IMG/VR virus record: IMGVR_UViG_3300034169_000012
Location: 1-44,774 of that record
DNA length: 44,774 bases
Source of the DNA: a virus
Strand: one strand, 5' to 3'
In this document: positions 1 through 9,350 of the stretch, one piece after another
How positions within the stretch are numbered: the stretch's first letter is position 1
Layout: every line of letters begins with the position of its first letter
Notes under the pieces: generated by a model
Seen by the model: only the letters and a program-made list of their open reading frames with translations
The model's database searches: none
What the model was told of the DNA's origin: nothing
Position numbers and translations under genes: made by a program

Positions 1-127
1 AGTTTACCTTGCCGGGCTGGCCCTTCTTCTTGGCGTCCTCGCCGGCGGAGAGGGCCGCCAGGTTCTTCAGGAAGTTAGCGCCGCCCAGCTTCTCGAGGAA
101 CACCGCGGCGGCCTCCTTGCGCTTCTT
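1..127. repeat. Terminal direct repeat, left copy
   Basis: These 127 bases are identical to the last 127 bases of the window (44648-44774). The repeat lies inside a coding sequence that reads continuously across the joint, so the window is a closed circle of 44,647 bp written with an overlap. A length of exactly 127 equals a k-mer size used by common short-read assemblers, so the repeat is more likely an assembly overlap than a physical terminal repeat. Confidence 0.95.
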
Positions 128-301
128 GATGTCGCTCCCGCGCAGGTGGTCGTTGTACAGGATGTCAGCGCTCAGGAGGATCCCGGAGTAGATTACCTTG
201 GGGATCCGGGCCTTGATCTCCTCGATGTCCATGTCCTTGATCTTGTAGCCAAGGCGGATCCTGTCGTCATCGAGCTCCGGGCCGAGGATGTCGGCCTTCA
301 T
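1..301 (-). CDS. Candidate small terminase subunit (5' part, continues across the joint)
   Basis: Starts with ATG at 301, overlapping the TGA stop of the giant virion protein gene (ATGA). It runs off base 1 and finishes at 44601-44647 on the circle, giving 115 aa in total. The product is small, charged and helical, with a lysine-rich tail; residues such as AAVFLEKLGGANFLKNLAAL look like an amphipathic helix. I do not recognise a conserved domain or a clear N-terminal HTH. The call rests on position: it lies directly upstream of TerL with an 11-nt overlap, where small terminase normally sits. It could instead be an unrelated packaging accessory protein. Confidence 0.5.
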   Translation of the reverse strand, partial: MKADILGPELDDDRIRLGYKIKDMDIEEIKARIPKVIYSGILLSADILYNDHLRGSDIKKRKEAAAVFLEKLGGANFLKNLAALSAGEDAKKKGQPGKVN

Positions 302-3300
302 CTTTGCTCGCCGGAGGTCTTTCCCCGGGAGGAAACGGCGTTTACCAGCTTCCAGATCGGGTCCACGATCGCCGACACCTTCTCGTCGATCTGATCCATC
401 GCCTCTCGCTTCTGCTTGGCCGTCAGGTTCTTGTTCGACACTACCGAGCTTTGAACCTTCCGCCAATTCGCCAGCTGAGTCTTGGCCTGGTTGAATAGGT
501 CGGACGAGTTTCCTTCCTTGTCCTTTTGCTGTGAGATCTTCAGCAGAGCCATCTCCGGCTCGTGGTTTTTGATCCATGCAAGCACCTCTGGACTTCTTTC
601 GTCTCCGGATTGTAACAGCCGCTCGAGCGTCCGCTTGGTGTGCTCAACGGCTTCGGCAGTCTTATAGAAGACCTTGGCCGGCTCGCTCTCGAATCCCACG
701 GCGCGACGAGACACGAAGCCAGCGAGGCCGGGGATGTTCATGGGGTCCGTGGGCTTCGGGCTCGACTCGAACTTCCCGACCGTGCCGGCGAACGCCAGGT
801 TGGCCACGGGATCCGTCGCCGACGGAGAGCTCTTGGCGATGGCCGAGAGCGCCATGTCGACGAGCTTCAGGGCGTGCCGGCCGACCCCGCCCGTGTACCC
901 GCGCAGGGTGTTCTCGAGCTTGATCGGGGAGACGCCCTCGCCCTTGTTGAGGACGCCGGCGGTCTTGCCCAGGACCTTCAGCGTCTCGCTCGTGCTGGGC
1001 TTGAACCGCATGTAATTGGCCACCGACTTGTCGGCCTCGGATTCCAGCGGGGTCTTGTAGTAGTAGCTCTTGTTGTTGACCCACTCAGCGATCGGGCGGG
1101 CGAACGTGGGGAGCGTCTCCCCCCAGTTTCCTACGGGGCTGATGTTCTGGAAGACCTCCTGGAGGAACGAGGTCACCCGGGGGCGAGTCTCCGCCTCGGA
1201 GTCGAGGGCCTGGAGGACCTTCTCGACGCCGGTGCCGAAGATCAGCCCGACCTCGCCCTTGGGGATCTTGACCTGGCGCCCGGCGATGTTGATGGGCAGG
1301 AACCAGTACAGGTCCCGCTCCATCTGATCTCGCTTCCAGTATTCCGGGTCGTCGCGGTTGATGGCGTAGAGGACGAGGGACGGGATGCCGGCGTAGGCCA
1401 GGCCCTTCATCGAGAACTTGGCGAGCGCCGCGGGACTCTCGAAGGCGGTTCGCCCGAGCTTCAGGGTCGTCTGCGCCCTGGCGTTCAGGAACGTGTAGAG
1501 GGCCGACATGGACTTGGTCTCGGCTCCGCGCACGGCGAAATCTGTAGAGGCCTCGCGCGATTCGATAGCGGCCTCCACGTCCGACAGGCCCTTCCTGCCG
1601 GCCTTCTCGAAGACTCCGATCCGAGTAGGCTTCTCGCCGTATTCGGACAGCCCCTCGAGGTACCCCAGCGGGCTCTTGATGTACTTCCGCAGGGACTTCA
1701 GGCCCGTGTCGGTCTCCTTGTGCATCGCCTTGATAGCCTCGGACCCGAGCGACTTGTCGAGAGACACCAGCATGGACCACTCGCCGCCGGACGCCTTCCA
1801 CTTCCAGTAGGCCTCGGGCTTCGAGATCAGCGTGAACAGGCCCTTGGGGAAGTCGATGATGGGGTTAAACCCCTTCTTGGCGTTGAGCGCGGCGTTCATC
1901 CAGTCCCGGAGAGGGTTGCGGAACGCGAACTCGGGGGCCGCCGTGGCTCCCGTCCTGAGCGTCCGGGCCGGGATGGCCATGAGCTTGACCCACCGGCCGA
2001 GGCCCGTTTCGTAGATCAGCTTCATCGAATCAGCCACGTCCTCGGGCACCTTGAAAAACTTGCGCTTCCCGTCGATCGAGACGGAGATGGTGTCGGCTTC
2101 TTGCCGGCCGATCGTGGGGACATCCTTGCCGGTGGCGATGTCGCGGACGTAGGTGATCCTGGGCCTTACCGGGGTGATGAGCTTGGCCATGTCGGGCGAC
2201 AGGTTGCGGAGATTGATGATAGCCTGAGCCGCGCGGTTGCGCTCGACGGCGCTCGTGATCTCGTAGGTCATCATGATCGCGGCCTGGGTCGGAGGGATCT
2301 TTTCCTCCTGGGAGCCGCGGAGCTTACGGATCGGGTTCTGGACTCGGTCCAGGGTCTGCCTGGCCGAATTGGTGCCGGAGGCCTGGTCCAGCCTGGTGGC
2401 GATCGTCTCGAGGTCGACGCGCATGGGAGCGTAATTGGGGCTCTCGGTCTTCCACTGGTCTATCAGCTTCTTCTCTACCAGCCCGGAGTCAGCCAGCTCA
2501 TCGAGCAGGCCGTGGAAGTAGGACGTGAACTCCTGGGCCGATGCGCCGTACTTGGCCTGGTCCCTGGCGACGATCTGCTTGGCCCAGGTGAGGTCGATAC
2601 CGACGTCGACCTGGTCCTTGGCGGACTTGCCGGCGTTGTTCTTGTCGATCTCGATCGCGCGTCTGGCCACCAGGAAGTCGTCGAGGCCGGCCATGTCGCC
2701 CTTGTGCGGGGCGTAGATGTCCTTGAGGGACTTCCCCTTGAACGTGATGTTTCCGTCCGCGTCCGTCGTGAACGTTTTGTAGGAGACCTTTGCGTCAGCC
2801 CTGCCCGACAGCCCGCCCAGGAGCTTCACCGCATACGAGGGGTTCTGCATGACGGGAACGTCGATCCCTGCATCCTCGAGCATCTTGGTCAGCTCGTGGA
2901 TCGGGGCGAACTTATCGAACAGCAGGAACCTGATGCGGCTGACCAGGGCCTTGACGTCGCTCCCACTGGTGGTGACGGCGCCGCGCTGGTTCCCCATGAC
3001 GCCCTTGTCTCCGAAGACCTCGCTCTTGCTGTAGTCCTCGGCCGGGGCCTTGGGGTCCTCGATGAGCGTGGGGTTGTCGGGCTTGATGTACTTCTCGACA
3101 TCGCGGCCGGTGAGGGCGTTGAGCTTCCCGCCGGCGAAGCTTGCCGTGCCGAGGCGTTCGACATTCGACCTGGCGAGAAGGCGAACCTGGCCCGTCTCCG
3201 GATCGTACCAGCCGCGCTTGCCGGCCATGACAGCCTCTCGGTCGATGCTCTCGGTGACCGCCTTGGAGGCGTCGAACAGCTGGCCCTTGTCGATCTCGCC

Positions 3301-6300
3301 CTTGCCGACGCCCTTTCCCGCCCAGCGGTGAGCCTCGATGGACCGCGACTCGGGCGTGTAGAAATTGGTCTTGAACCTGTTGCCGTACATCAGGCGGTTT
3401 GTCTCCCCGACGAATTGACCGGCCTCCTCTCCCATGTCGCCGCGGCCCATCGCCTGCGGGGTGAGCTCGCCGGTCTGGCCGTAGTGGTAGACGGTCTGCT
3501 TCTCGCCGGTGAGCCCGAGCTCGTCGAGGCGCTGGAGCTCAGGGGCCCACCCGGCGTCGGGGAGGTCCTCGCCAGTGCCACCGAGCTTGACCTCGGGGAA
3601 GTTATACTCCTTGTCCAGGAGAGTCATCGCCTTTTGATTGTACTTCTTCCCGAGCCTTTCGGCCTCGGCCTGGTCGGCCTTGGGGATCAGGAGCGACACG
3701 TCCATGTAGGTCAGCCCCGACTCCTTGTCATACCACGTCCCGATGTTCAGGCGCGGGTCGGACGAGAGCAGGTCAGCGTTCTTCCTCCAGAACGCATAAA
3801 TCTCATCCTCGGTGAGCTCCGCCCCGGGCTTCTTGAACGTCCTCTTGGGATAGAGAGAGACGGCCCACATGTCCGTGCCAGCCATGTCGCCATCGTAGGG
3901 GTTGACCGTGCTGGCGCCGTTGGCCTTGTGCCCATCGAACACTTCGCCTACCGTCTCCTGCTCGAGAGCCTTGAACCCGTCGTGCAGGAGAAGACCCTTG
4001 TCGTACTTGGGGGTCCCGACAGGCGGGCGCTTGGCCTTGGGCGGCCGGACGGAGGACAGCTCGCGCTTACGGATGTCGTCGGACTGGCGGATCACCTTGC
4101 CCTTCGGGTCGGTCATGATCTCGCCGGGATTCAGCGGCTCGTCGACATCGTCGGTGAGCCTCATCTCGTAAGGGGCCCGGACGCCCTCGATGGTGAACTC
4201 GGTTCCAGGCTTGTACTTCGGCTTCTCGGGAACGGGAGCCGCCTCCTGAGCGATCGGCTCGGCAGGCTTGGGCTCTGGCTCCGCGACGACGGGCTCCTTT
4301 TCGACTGGCAGGGGAGCAACCGGCTCCTCGACCGCCGGCTTTGGAGCGGTCTTCCTTCCCGGCTTGGCCCGCTGGGGGGCCACGACATCCTCGAACTTAT
4401 CACCGAGGCCGGCCAGCCTGGTAGCCTCATCCAGGTCCCTGGTCTGCTGGATCCTCTCGGAACCGGTCATGGGCCGACGACCAGGAGTCCGGCGCATCTC
4501 AAGCGGGTACACCGACTCCATCTCTGTCGGAGTGCGGCCCTCATGAACAGCCCTGTGAGCTTCCATCGTCGGCATGAGCTCGAGGTTCCCGGCGCTGTTG
4601 TCGGACACGGTCGCGTTGGCGTGGTGGACCTGCTCCCACGGGGCGGTGAGCTTGTTGTGGTAAGTCTCCCAGATCAGGCGATGGAGAGCGACCGTCCCCT
4701 GCGTTCCGGCCAGCGGGTGATCGGGCATGAGGACCCTGATGTAGCCGTTGGCGTCTCGCGTCGGCTTCATGAACGGGACGATCTTCATCAGGTTTGCGAC
4801 CCGCTCCTCGGGTCCGATGGGGCGATCCACAATGGCCCCGGCGCCGTTCTTAGACGTGGCGATGACCCGGGCCCCGGGCTCCAGGGGGTACTCTGCGCTC
4901 CTGGACTCGGAGAGGGGTGGGGCGTTCAGCGCCTCCTCGCCCATCGGGGCAACCGCTCCGGGAACCTGCCGGCCCTGCTGGTCGAGCCTCAGCACTTCAC
5001 CCTTCTTGTTCACGAGCGGCTTCCCGTCGCCGTGCAGGCCGCGCTTGGCGATCTCCTCATCCAGGGTCTTCGCCATGATGTTCATCTGGGGGTTGGCCGG
5101 ATCGGATGTCGCGTAGCGCCAGCTGTCGACCAGCTCGCCGTCCGTCAGGACTGCGGCTGAAGTGCGAACCTGCGCCTGGAACGCCTCGACGCTCCTGGCC
5201 TCAACGTCGACCGCCTTCTTGACCGGCTCCATGATCTCGGTGAGGACCTTCATCCCGCCGCCGGCGGCCTGGATGTCTTCAGGCGTGGCGCTGGGGTGCA
5301 GGTTCAGGATCATGTTCTCGGCCATCTCATCGGTCATCATGCCCTTCATCTCGGGCCACCGGTACAGGAACTCCTCTCGAGTGATCCCCGCGTTCCTCTC
5401 GCGCACGACCGGGTCGAACGGATCCCGGTTGAACTTCTGGACCGCGCGGCTGGCCTTGTAGCCCTTGGCGCCGGCGATGAGGTTGGGGTAGCGCTCCGAG
5501 AACTCCTTGACCGTGAGGGGCCCACCGCCCTTCCCAGTCAGGACGGCCCAGGTGGCGGCGTCTGCCAGGATCTTCCGGGGATCCTCCTCCCCGCTTGCCA
5601 CGGCACTCCCGCCACCGAACAGGGCCGCGGCCGGCGTCCGGAAGGCCGACGGCAGAGCCCCAATCCCCTGGATGATACCGTGTGTCAGGGCCCCGCTGAT
5701 GGCTCCGGCCACCATGCCCTCGACACCGCCATCGGCCAGCCCGTAGGCCGCGCCGTGGACTGCTAGGCCGTAGGGGCCAGCCAGGTAGATCTGAGGAAGA
5801 TCCCAGGCCAGAGTCCCGGCGATGTCCGCGGTCATCCCGGCCATCCAGGGGAGATCCTTCTGATTGGTCCCGGCGACCTTCCCGGACTTGGCCTTGTAGT
5901 AGTCGGCCAAGAAGCTCGCGTCCTCGGCCCACTTGTCGAACAGGACGGCCTTGGGCGTCCCGGTGAGCCGGCTGAGTGAGTCGGCCCCCTTGGCGAGGGC
6001 CTTGGCCGTGCGCGTGGCGCCAACCTGAGCGCTCCCCATGAGCCGGTCGACGAACTGCCCCAGCGTGGCCAGCTTGCCGACGTTCTCCCAGCTGTCCTCT
6101 TGGGACTCGAGCCGTCCGTACATCGTCCCTTCGGTCATCCCGGGCGGAACGGCGGCCGCCCTGCCAACCTCACCCGGGGTCGCCGGCCCGATCGTGGCCC
6201 CGCCGCTCTTGGCGAGCTGGTCGGCCTGGAACTCAGGGCTCTGCTCGACCTTCTCGATGTCGATGGGCCCGATGGTGGGCTGGCCGTAGGTCGGAGGCGG

Positions 6301-6555
6301 GGCAGTGATGCCCATGCCCTCAAGCGAGTCCTTGACGCGGCTCATGACGGGGGCCGTGACCATCCCGCCGTGCGCCCGCACGTAGTCGTCGCGCTCCTTG
6401 GTCTTGGCGACCTCGTCGAGCGCTTCCTTCTTGCGTCTCTCGATCTCCTGCTGGACCCCGAGCTTGTCCATCGAGCTCATCATGCCCGCGGGGATCTCGG
6501 TATCGACCACGACCTGCTTGGTCAGCGAGTCGCGGATATTGTCGAGGACGCCCAT
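298..6555 (-). CDS. Giant polyvalent virion/ejection protein with HNH-like and LPD38-like regions
   Basis: 2085 aa, the largest gene here. The N-terminal part is charged, followed by a Gly/Ala-rich hydrophobic stretch (about 247-300). Around 610-670 there is an HNH-like arrangement (HRLIWETYH, VHHAN, DN, NLELMP, HRAVHEGR). A Pro/Glu/Lys linker follows, then a region with DMWAVSLYPKR near 895 and YMDVSLLIPKA that I associate with phage polyvalent proteins, and a VYHYGQTGEL segment near 1020 resembling ADP-ribosyltransferase-type entry motifs. From about 1540 (RNPLRDWMNAAL) to 1800 it resembles the large polyvalent-protein domain LPD38. Proteins of this kind are carried in the virion and injected with the DNA. 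RBS TTAGGATAACC precedes the ATG. Its stop overlaps the next start. Domain names are from memory, not from a search. Confidence 0.75.
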   Translation of the reverse strand: MGVLDNIRDSLTKQVVVDTEIPAGMMSSMDKLGVQQEIERRKKEALDEVAKTKERDDYVRAHGGMVTAPVMSRVKDSLEGMGITAPPPTYGQPTIGPIDIEKVEQSPEFQADQLAKSGGATIGPATPGEVGRAAAVPPGMTEGTMYGRLESQEDSWENVGKLATLGQFVDRLMGSAQVGATRTAKALAKGADSLSRLTGTPKAVLFDKWAEDASFLADYYKAKSGKVAGTNQKDLPWMAGMTADIAGTLAWDLPQIYLAGPYGLAVHGAAYGLADGGVEGMVAGAISGALTHGIIQGIGALPSAFRTPAAALFGGGSAVASGEEDPRKILADAATWAVLTGKGGGPLTVKEFSERYPNLIAGAKGYKASRAVQKFNRDPFDPVVRERNAGITREEFLYRWPEMKGMMTDEMAENMILNLHPSATPEDIQAAGGGMKVLTEIMEPVKKAVDVEARSVEAFQAQVRTSAAVLTDGELVDSWRYATSDPANPQMNIMAKTLDEEIAKRGLHGDGKPLVNKKGEVLRLDQQGRQVPGAVAPMGEEALNAPPLSESRSAEYPLEPGARVIATSKNGAGAIVDRPIGPEERVANLMKIVPFMKPTRDANGYIRVLMPDHPLAGTQGTVALHRLIWETYHNKLTAPWEQVHHANATVSDNSAGNLELMPTMEAHRAVHEGRTPTEMESVYPLEMRRTPGRRPMTGSERIQQTRDLDEATRLAGLGDKFEDVVAPQRAKPGRKTAPKPAVEEPVAPLPVEKEPVVAEPEPKPAEPIAQEAAPVPEKPKYKPGTEFTIEGVRAPYEMRLTDDVDEPLNPGEIMTDPKGKVIRQSDDIRKRELSSVRPPKAKRPPVGTPKYDKGLLLHDGFKALEQETVGEVFDGHKANGASTVNPYDGDMAGTDMWAVSLYPKRTFKKPGAELTEDEIYAFWRKNADLLSSDPRLNIGTWYDKESGLTYMDVSLLIPKADQAEAERLGKKYNQKAMTLLDKEYNFPEVKLGGTGEDLPDAGWAPELQRLDELGLTGEKQTVYHYGQTGELTPQAMGRGDMGEEAGQFVGETNRLMYGNRFKTNFYTPESRSIEAHRWAGKGVGKGEIDKGQLFDASKAVTESIDREAVMAGKRGWYDPETGQVRLLARSNVERLGTASFAGGKLNALTGRDVEKYIKPDNPTLIEDPKAPAEDYSKSEVFGDKGVMGNQRGAVTTSGSDVKALVSRIRFLLFDKFAPIHELTKMLEDAGIDVPVMQNPSYAVKLLGGLSGRADAKVSYKTFTTDADGNITFKGKSLKDIYAPHKGDMAGLDDFLVARRAIEIDKNNAGKSAKDQVDVGIDLTWAKQIVARDQAKYGASAQEFTSYFHGLLDELADSGLVEKKLIDQWKTESPNYAPMRVDLETIATRLDQASGTNSARQTLDRVQNPIRKLRGSQEEKIPPTQAAIMMTYEITSAVERNRAAQAIINLRNLSPDMAKLITPVRPRITYVRDIATGKDVPTIGRQEADTISVSIDGKRKFFKVPEDVADSMKLIYETGLGRWVKLMAIPARTLRTGATAAPEFAFRNPLRDWMNAALNAKKGFNPIIDFPKGLFTLISKPEAYWKWKASGGEWSMLVSLDKSLGSEAIKAMHKETDTGLKSLRKYIKSPLGYLEGLSEYGEKPTRIGVFEKAGRKGLSDVEAAIESREASTDFAVRGAETKSMSALYTFLNARAQTTLKLGRTAFESPAALAKFSMKGLAYAGIPSLVLYAINRDDPEYWKRDQMERDLYWFLPINIAGRQVKIPKGEVGLIFGTGVEKVLQALDSEAETRPRVTSFLQEVFQNISPVGNWGETLPTFARPIAEWVNNKSYYYKTPLESEADKSVANYMRFKPSTSETLKVLGKTAGVLNKGEGVSPIKLENTLRGYTGGVGRHALKLVDMALSAIAKSSPSATDPVANLAFAGTVGKFESSPKPTDPMNIPGLAGFVSRRAVGFESEPAKVFYKTAEAVEHTKRTLERLLQSGDERSPEVLAWIKNHEPEMALLKISQQKDKEGNSSDLFNQAKTQLANWRKVQSSVVSNKNLTAKQKREAMDQIDEKVSAIVDPIWKLVNAVSSRGKTSGEQR

Positions 6556-6559
6556 GAGG

Positions 6560-7948
6560 TTATCCTAACACCCTGTCAGCCATCGCCGTGACCAGGGAAA
6601 ACAGGCGCTCGTTCAGGCCGTACTCGGCCATGAGAGCGTCCTTGTTCCCCACGATACTAGCACGGATCTCCTCGCTTGTCAAGTCGGGTCGCTTTGCCAC
6701 GGCCCCGAGAACGATCTCCTTCAGCCCGTCGTAAACCTCCTTGACCTTAGCCGAGTCGGACTTCGCGCTCGCGGCGCTCGGTTGGCCAGGAATGGACGCG
6801 CCCCTGGATTCGTTCCGGATGTCGGACGTGAGCTTTTCAGCCTTGGCGGGCTGGCGCCGCTTCAGCCAGTCGACCTTGCTGATGCCGCCCGAGACGTCCT
6901 CGAACCTCAGCGGGGCGACCTTCCTGGATTCGATCTCATCCTTGCCCAGCCCGAGGCCCTTGGCGGCCACGGCGTTGCGCTTGTTGTACTGGTCGATGTC
7001 GGAGTTGACCGACTTCAGGAGCGTGTCGACAGCCTCGGCCCGCTCGACGACCTTGTCCTTGCTGGTGCTCTTGTTGATCTGAGAAATGGCATCGCCGAGG
7101 GCCTTCGCCACCGGGGCCGATACGCCCTCATCCATCGCCAGATCCTCGAGGGCAACGTCGCGCTCGAGGACGGACCTGAGTCTCATGGCGTGGGCCGTCT
7201 TCTGGACGCCCGTCTGCGAGATGTAGTTTTCGTACCGGATCTCGTTGTTGATCTTGCGGTTGCTCCTGGACTCAGCCCTGGCCTCCATGGCGGCCGGGTC
7301 GACAGAGGCGGATACCCTAAGATTCCCCTCCTCGTCGAGAGAGACCGACACCTGGCCCTCCGGGATGTCCAGCTGTTCCTTGAGGGCTTGGAACTGACGG
7401 ACCTGCTCGTCGATCGACATCATCCGGTTCTTCCTCATGGTCTCGTCCCACTGCCGGATGAGGAGCTGGTTCTTCAGCGTGATCTCCCGCTCCTTGTTCG
7501 TAACCTCGAGCGCCTTGGCCTCCTCCTCCTTCCGGATGGTTTCCTGGACGGACTCCAGGGTAGGCATGGGCTTCGGGATGTTTATCATCGGGCCGCCCAC
7601 CCCGCCAGGCTCCGCGCCCGGGGCCGGGGGCGCCTCGAGCTGAGTCGGCTCGCCGGACGCCAGCTCATTCGCCTGGGCCTCTGTCAGGGCCGCCTGGATC
7701 CCGGGGTGCTTGTCGAGGCCGTGACTCCGAAGGAAGTCCTGCCCAACCTGGGTGTTCAGGATCCTCGGCGGAAGCTTCCCGGTCAAGATGTTCATGGTGA
7801 TCTGATCGCCCATGTTCTGAGCCTGGTCCGCCCGGGCCTCCTTGCGCTCCATGCCACGGGAAACCCCCTGGCCCAGCCCACCGAGGAACTGGGTCCAGGG
7901 AGATTCGTTCTCTAGTACGATCGCGTTGCTACGCCTGTAAGACGGCAT
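6560..7948 (-). CDS. Putative internal virion/ejection protein, coiled-coil
   Basis: 462 aa with a clear AGGAGA site before the ATG. A Pro-rich stretch lies around residues 100-130, then a long charged helical region (about 130-260) rich in Glu, Lys, Arg and Gln, with heptad-like spacing. No enzyme motif is visible. It sits between a 322-aa and a 2085-aa virion-type protein and directly upstream of the latter (4-nt gap). In podoviruses, this place just before the giant injected protein usually holds other internal core or ejection proteins, and that is my inference here. Confidence 0.6.
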   Translation of the reverse strand: MPSYRRSNAIVLENESPWTQFLGGLGQGVSRGMERKEARADQAQNMGDQITMNILTGKLPPRILNTQVGQDFLRSHGLDKHPGIQAALTEAQANELASGEPTQLEAPPAPGAEPGGVGGPMINIPKPMPTLESVQETIRKEEEAKALEVTNKEREITLKNQLLIRQWDETMRKNRMMSIDEQVRQFQALKEQLDIPEGQVSVSLDEEGNLRVSASVDPAAMEARAESRSNRKINNEIRYENYISQTGVQKTAHAMRLRSVLERDVALEDLAMDEGVSAPVAKALGDAISQINKSTSKDKVVERAEAVDTLLKSVNSDIDQYNKRNAVAAKGLGLGKDEIESRKVAPLRFEDVSGGISKVDWLKRRQPAKAEKLTSDIRNESRGASIPGQPSAASAKSDSAKVKEVYDGLKEIVLGAVAKRPDLTSEEIRASIVGNKDALMAEYGLNERLFSLVTAMADRVLG

Positions 7949-7960
7949 GGTGTTCTCCTG

Positions 7961-8929
7961 TTACTTCCCGCCGAGGCCGCCCAAATAATTCCCGAGCACG
8001 TTGCCGCCCGTCTGGAGAAGCGCCCCCCACGGGGACTGCGTCTGGGTGACGATCGGCTCGACGGCCTGCTGGCCGACAAGCGAGCTGGCCATCTGGAACG
8101 GCATGAGCTTTTCGGATCTGGCCCGGACCCAGTCCTGGTACGAGCGCTGGAGGGCGTTCTGATACTCGGCCCTGTTCGTCTGATCCCTGCCGGTAATCAT
8201 CCCGCCGGTCGAGAGCAGGTAATTCAGCATGTCGCCGGACACTCCGGACTGCGCCTGGCCAAGACCAACGAGGCCGCTGGCCGCGCCGCCGCGGCGCGTC
8301 ATGTCGTCAGAGAACGCCTGATACCGGAGGTTGGCTTCCTGCTGGGCCATGTTGTTGGCCGAGTCGGACGCGAGCCGGCCCTGGGCCACGCCGGACTTCC
8401 CGCCGTAGTAGGCCCCGACGTTGGAGAATCGCGTAGCCAGGTTCTTCGACATCTCGTCGTAATTCTTCATGGCGCTCGAGCGCATGGGGTCCAGGACCGA
8501 CTGAAGGTACGCCTGTCCCTCGGGCCCGAACTCGCCACCGAGGACCTTGTTGTAGTAGTCCTGGGCACCACCCATTGTTTCCAGCGGGCCCTGCGTGGCG
8601 TACATGTTGTTGACGAAGTCGATCGCCTGCTGTTCGACGTTATTGATCGGGATCTCCCCGGTGTAGCCCCACATCGCCAGGTTGTCGTTCGGGTTCTGAT
8701 AATTGGGGACACCGGCTTGGGCCGGGGTCGAGACCATGTTCACCGGGTCACTGGCCGCGGCCGCCGGCGCCGCCTGAGTGGATCCGCCGCCCTGGATCGT
8801 GGCCGTCCCTACGGACGGAGTCACGGCAACGCCAGGCTTCGGCTTGAAGCTCGGTACCGTCAAAGGCTGAGGGAAGCTGTTGATGGCTTCGCCAGCCAGG
8901 CTTCGCCCATAAGGATTCGTATTGGCCAT
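7961..8929 (-). CDS. Putative internal virion protein, Gly/Ala-rich helical
   Basis: 322 aa, RBS GGAGGGTAAC. The first 80 residues are low-complexity (Pro, Ala, Thr, Gly). The central part (about 150-230) is helical with small residues, including YYGGKSGVAQGRLASDSANN, a pattern I associate with phage internal core/ejection proteins in which a FS.AG-type motif precedes a long Ala/Gln helix. The C-terminus is Gly-rich and may be membrane-active. It is first in a run of three candidate ejection proteins (322, 462 and 2085 aa). No catalytic motif is seen. Confidence 0.6.
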   Translation of the reverse strand: MANTNPYGRSLAGEAINSFPQPLTVPSFKPKPGVAVTPSVGTATIQGGGSTQAAPAAAASDPVNMVSTPAQAGVPNYQNPNDNLAMWGYTGEIPINNVEQQAIDFVNNMYATQGPLETMGGAQDYYNKVLGGEFGPEGQAYLQSVLDPMRSSAMKNYDEMSKNLATRFSNVGAYYGGKSGVAQGRLASDSANNMAQQEANLRYQAFSDDMTRRGGAASGLVGLGQAQSGVSGDMLNYLLSTGGMITGRDQTNRAEYQNALQRSYQDWVRARSEKLMPFQMASSLVGQQAVEPIVTQTQSPWGALLQTGGNVLGNYLGGLGGK

Positions 8930-8930
8930 G

Positions 8931-9350
8931 TTACCCTCCGATATTCCTGCGGAACGGATTGACGATCGGCGAGACCAGCTGTTCTCTGTTGGAGTAGGCG
9001 GCCATGCCGAACGGGTTGAGGTTGTTGGGGTTCGACGCCTGGACCGGGTTGGCCGCCGGGACAGGAGCCATGCCCTGTTGCGGGGGCGCCGCGGCGGAGA
9101 TCGCCCTGGTCGTCATCCCGGGGCCATTCGCGCCACCCCTGGACCACGGCTGGCCCGCGCCTCCGGGGCTCCACACCTTCCCGCCATATCCGGAGCCGTT
9201 GCCGTAGGACTCGTTGCTGGGCCCGCCCCAGCCCTCTCCGAACTGGAACCCCTGCATCTGATCGGTGACACCCCTCATCATGCTATCGAGCAAAACCTTC
9301 TGCTCCGGGGTGAGGGTAGATACCGAGCTGACGTCTGTCTTAGCTCCCAT
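8931..9350 (-). CDS. Small Gly/Asn/Pro-rich virion-associated protein, unknown
   Basis: 139 aa. I take the ATG at 9350, which overlaps the end of the GNAT-like gene by 11 nt, rather than an upstream start at 9422 that would bury the overlap further. The product is rich in Gly, Asn, Pro and Ser (GFQFGEGWGGPSNESYGNGS) and probably disordered. Only one base separates its stop from the next gene. It lies between the acetyltransferase-like gene and the ejection protein genes, so a structural role is likely but not shown. Confidence 0.6.
   Translation of the reverse strand: MGAKTDVSSVSTLTPEQKVLLDSMMRGVTDQMQGFQFGEGWGGPSNESYGNGSGYGGKVWSPGGAGQPWSRGGANGPGMTTRAISAAAPPQQGMAPVPAANPVQASNPNNLNPFGMAAYSNREQLVSPIVNPFRRNIGG

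Noticed and set aside
1-127. Reading the 127-bp terminal repeat as biological direct terminal repeats
   Set aside because: Length equals an assembler k-mer and the repeat lies inside a gene that is whole on the circle.
640-5160. 1506-codon open frame on the plus strand opposite the giant virion gene
   Set aside because: Antisense shadow: Leu/Arg/Gly/Val-rich composition, no RBS, and it lies wholly opposite a gene with coherent domains. GC-rich third positions keep antisense frames open.
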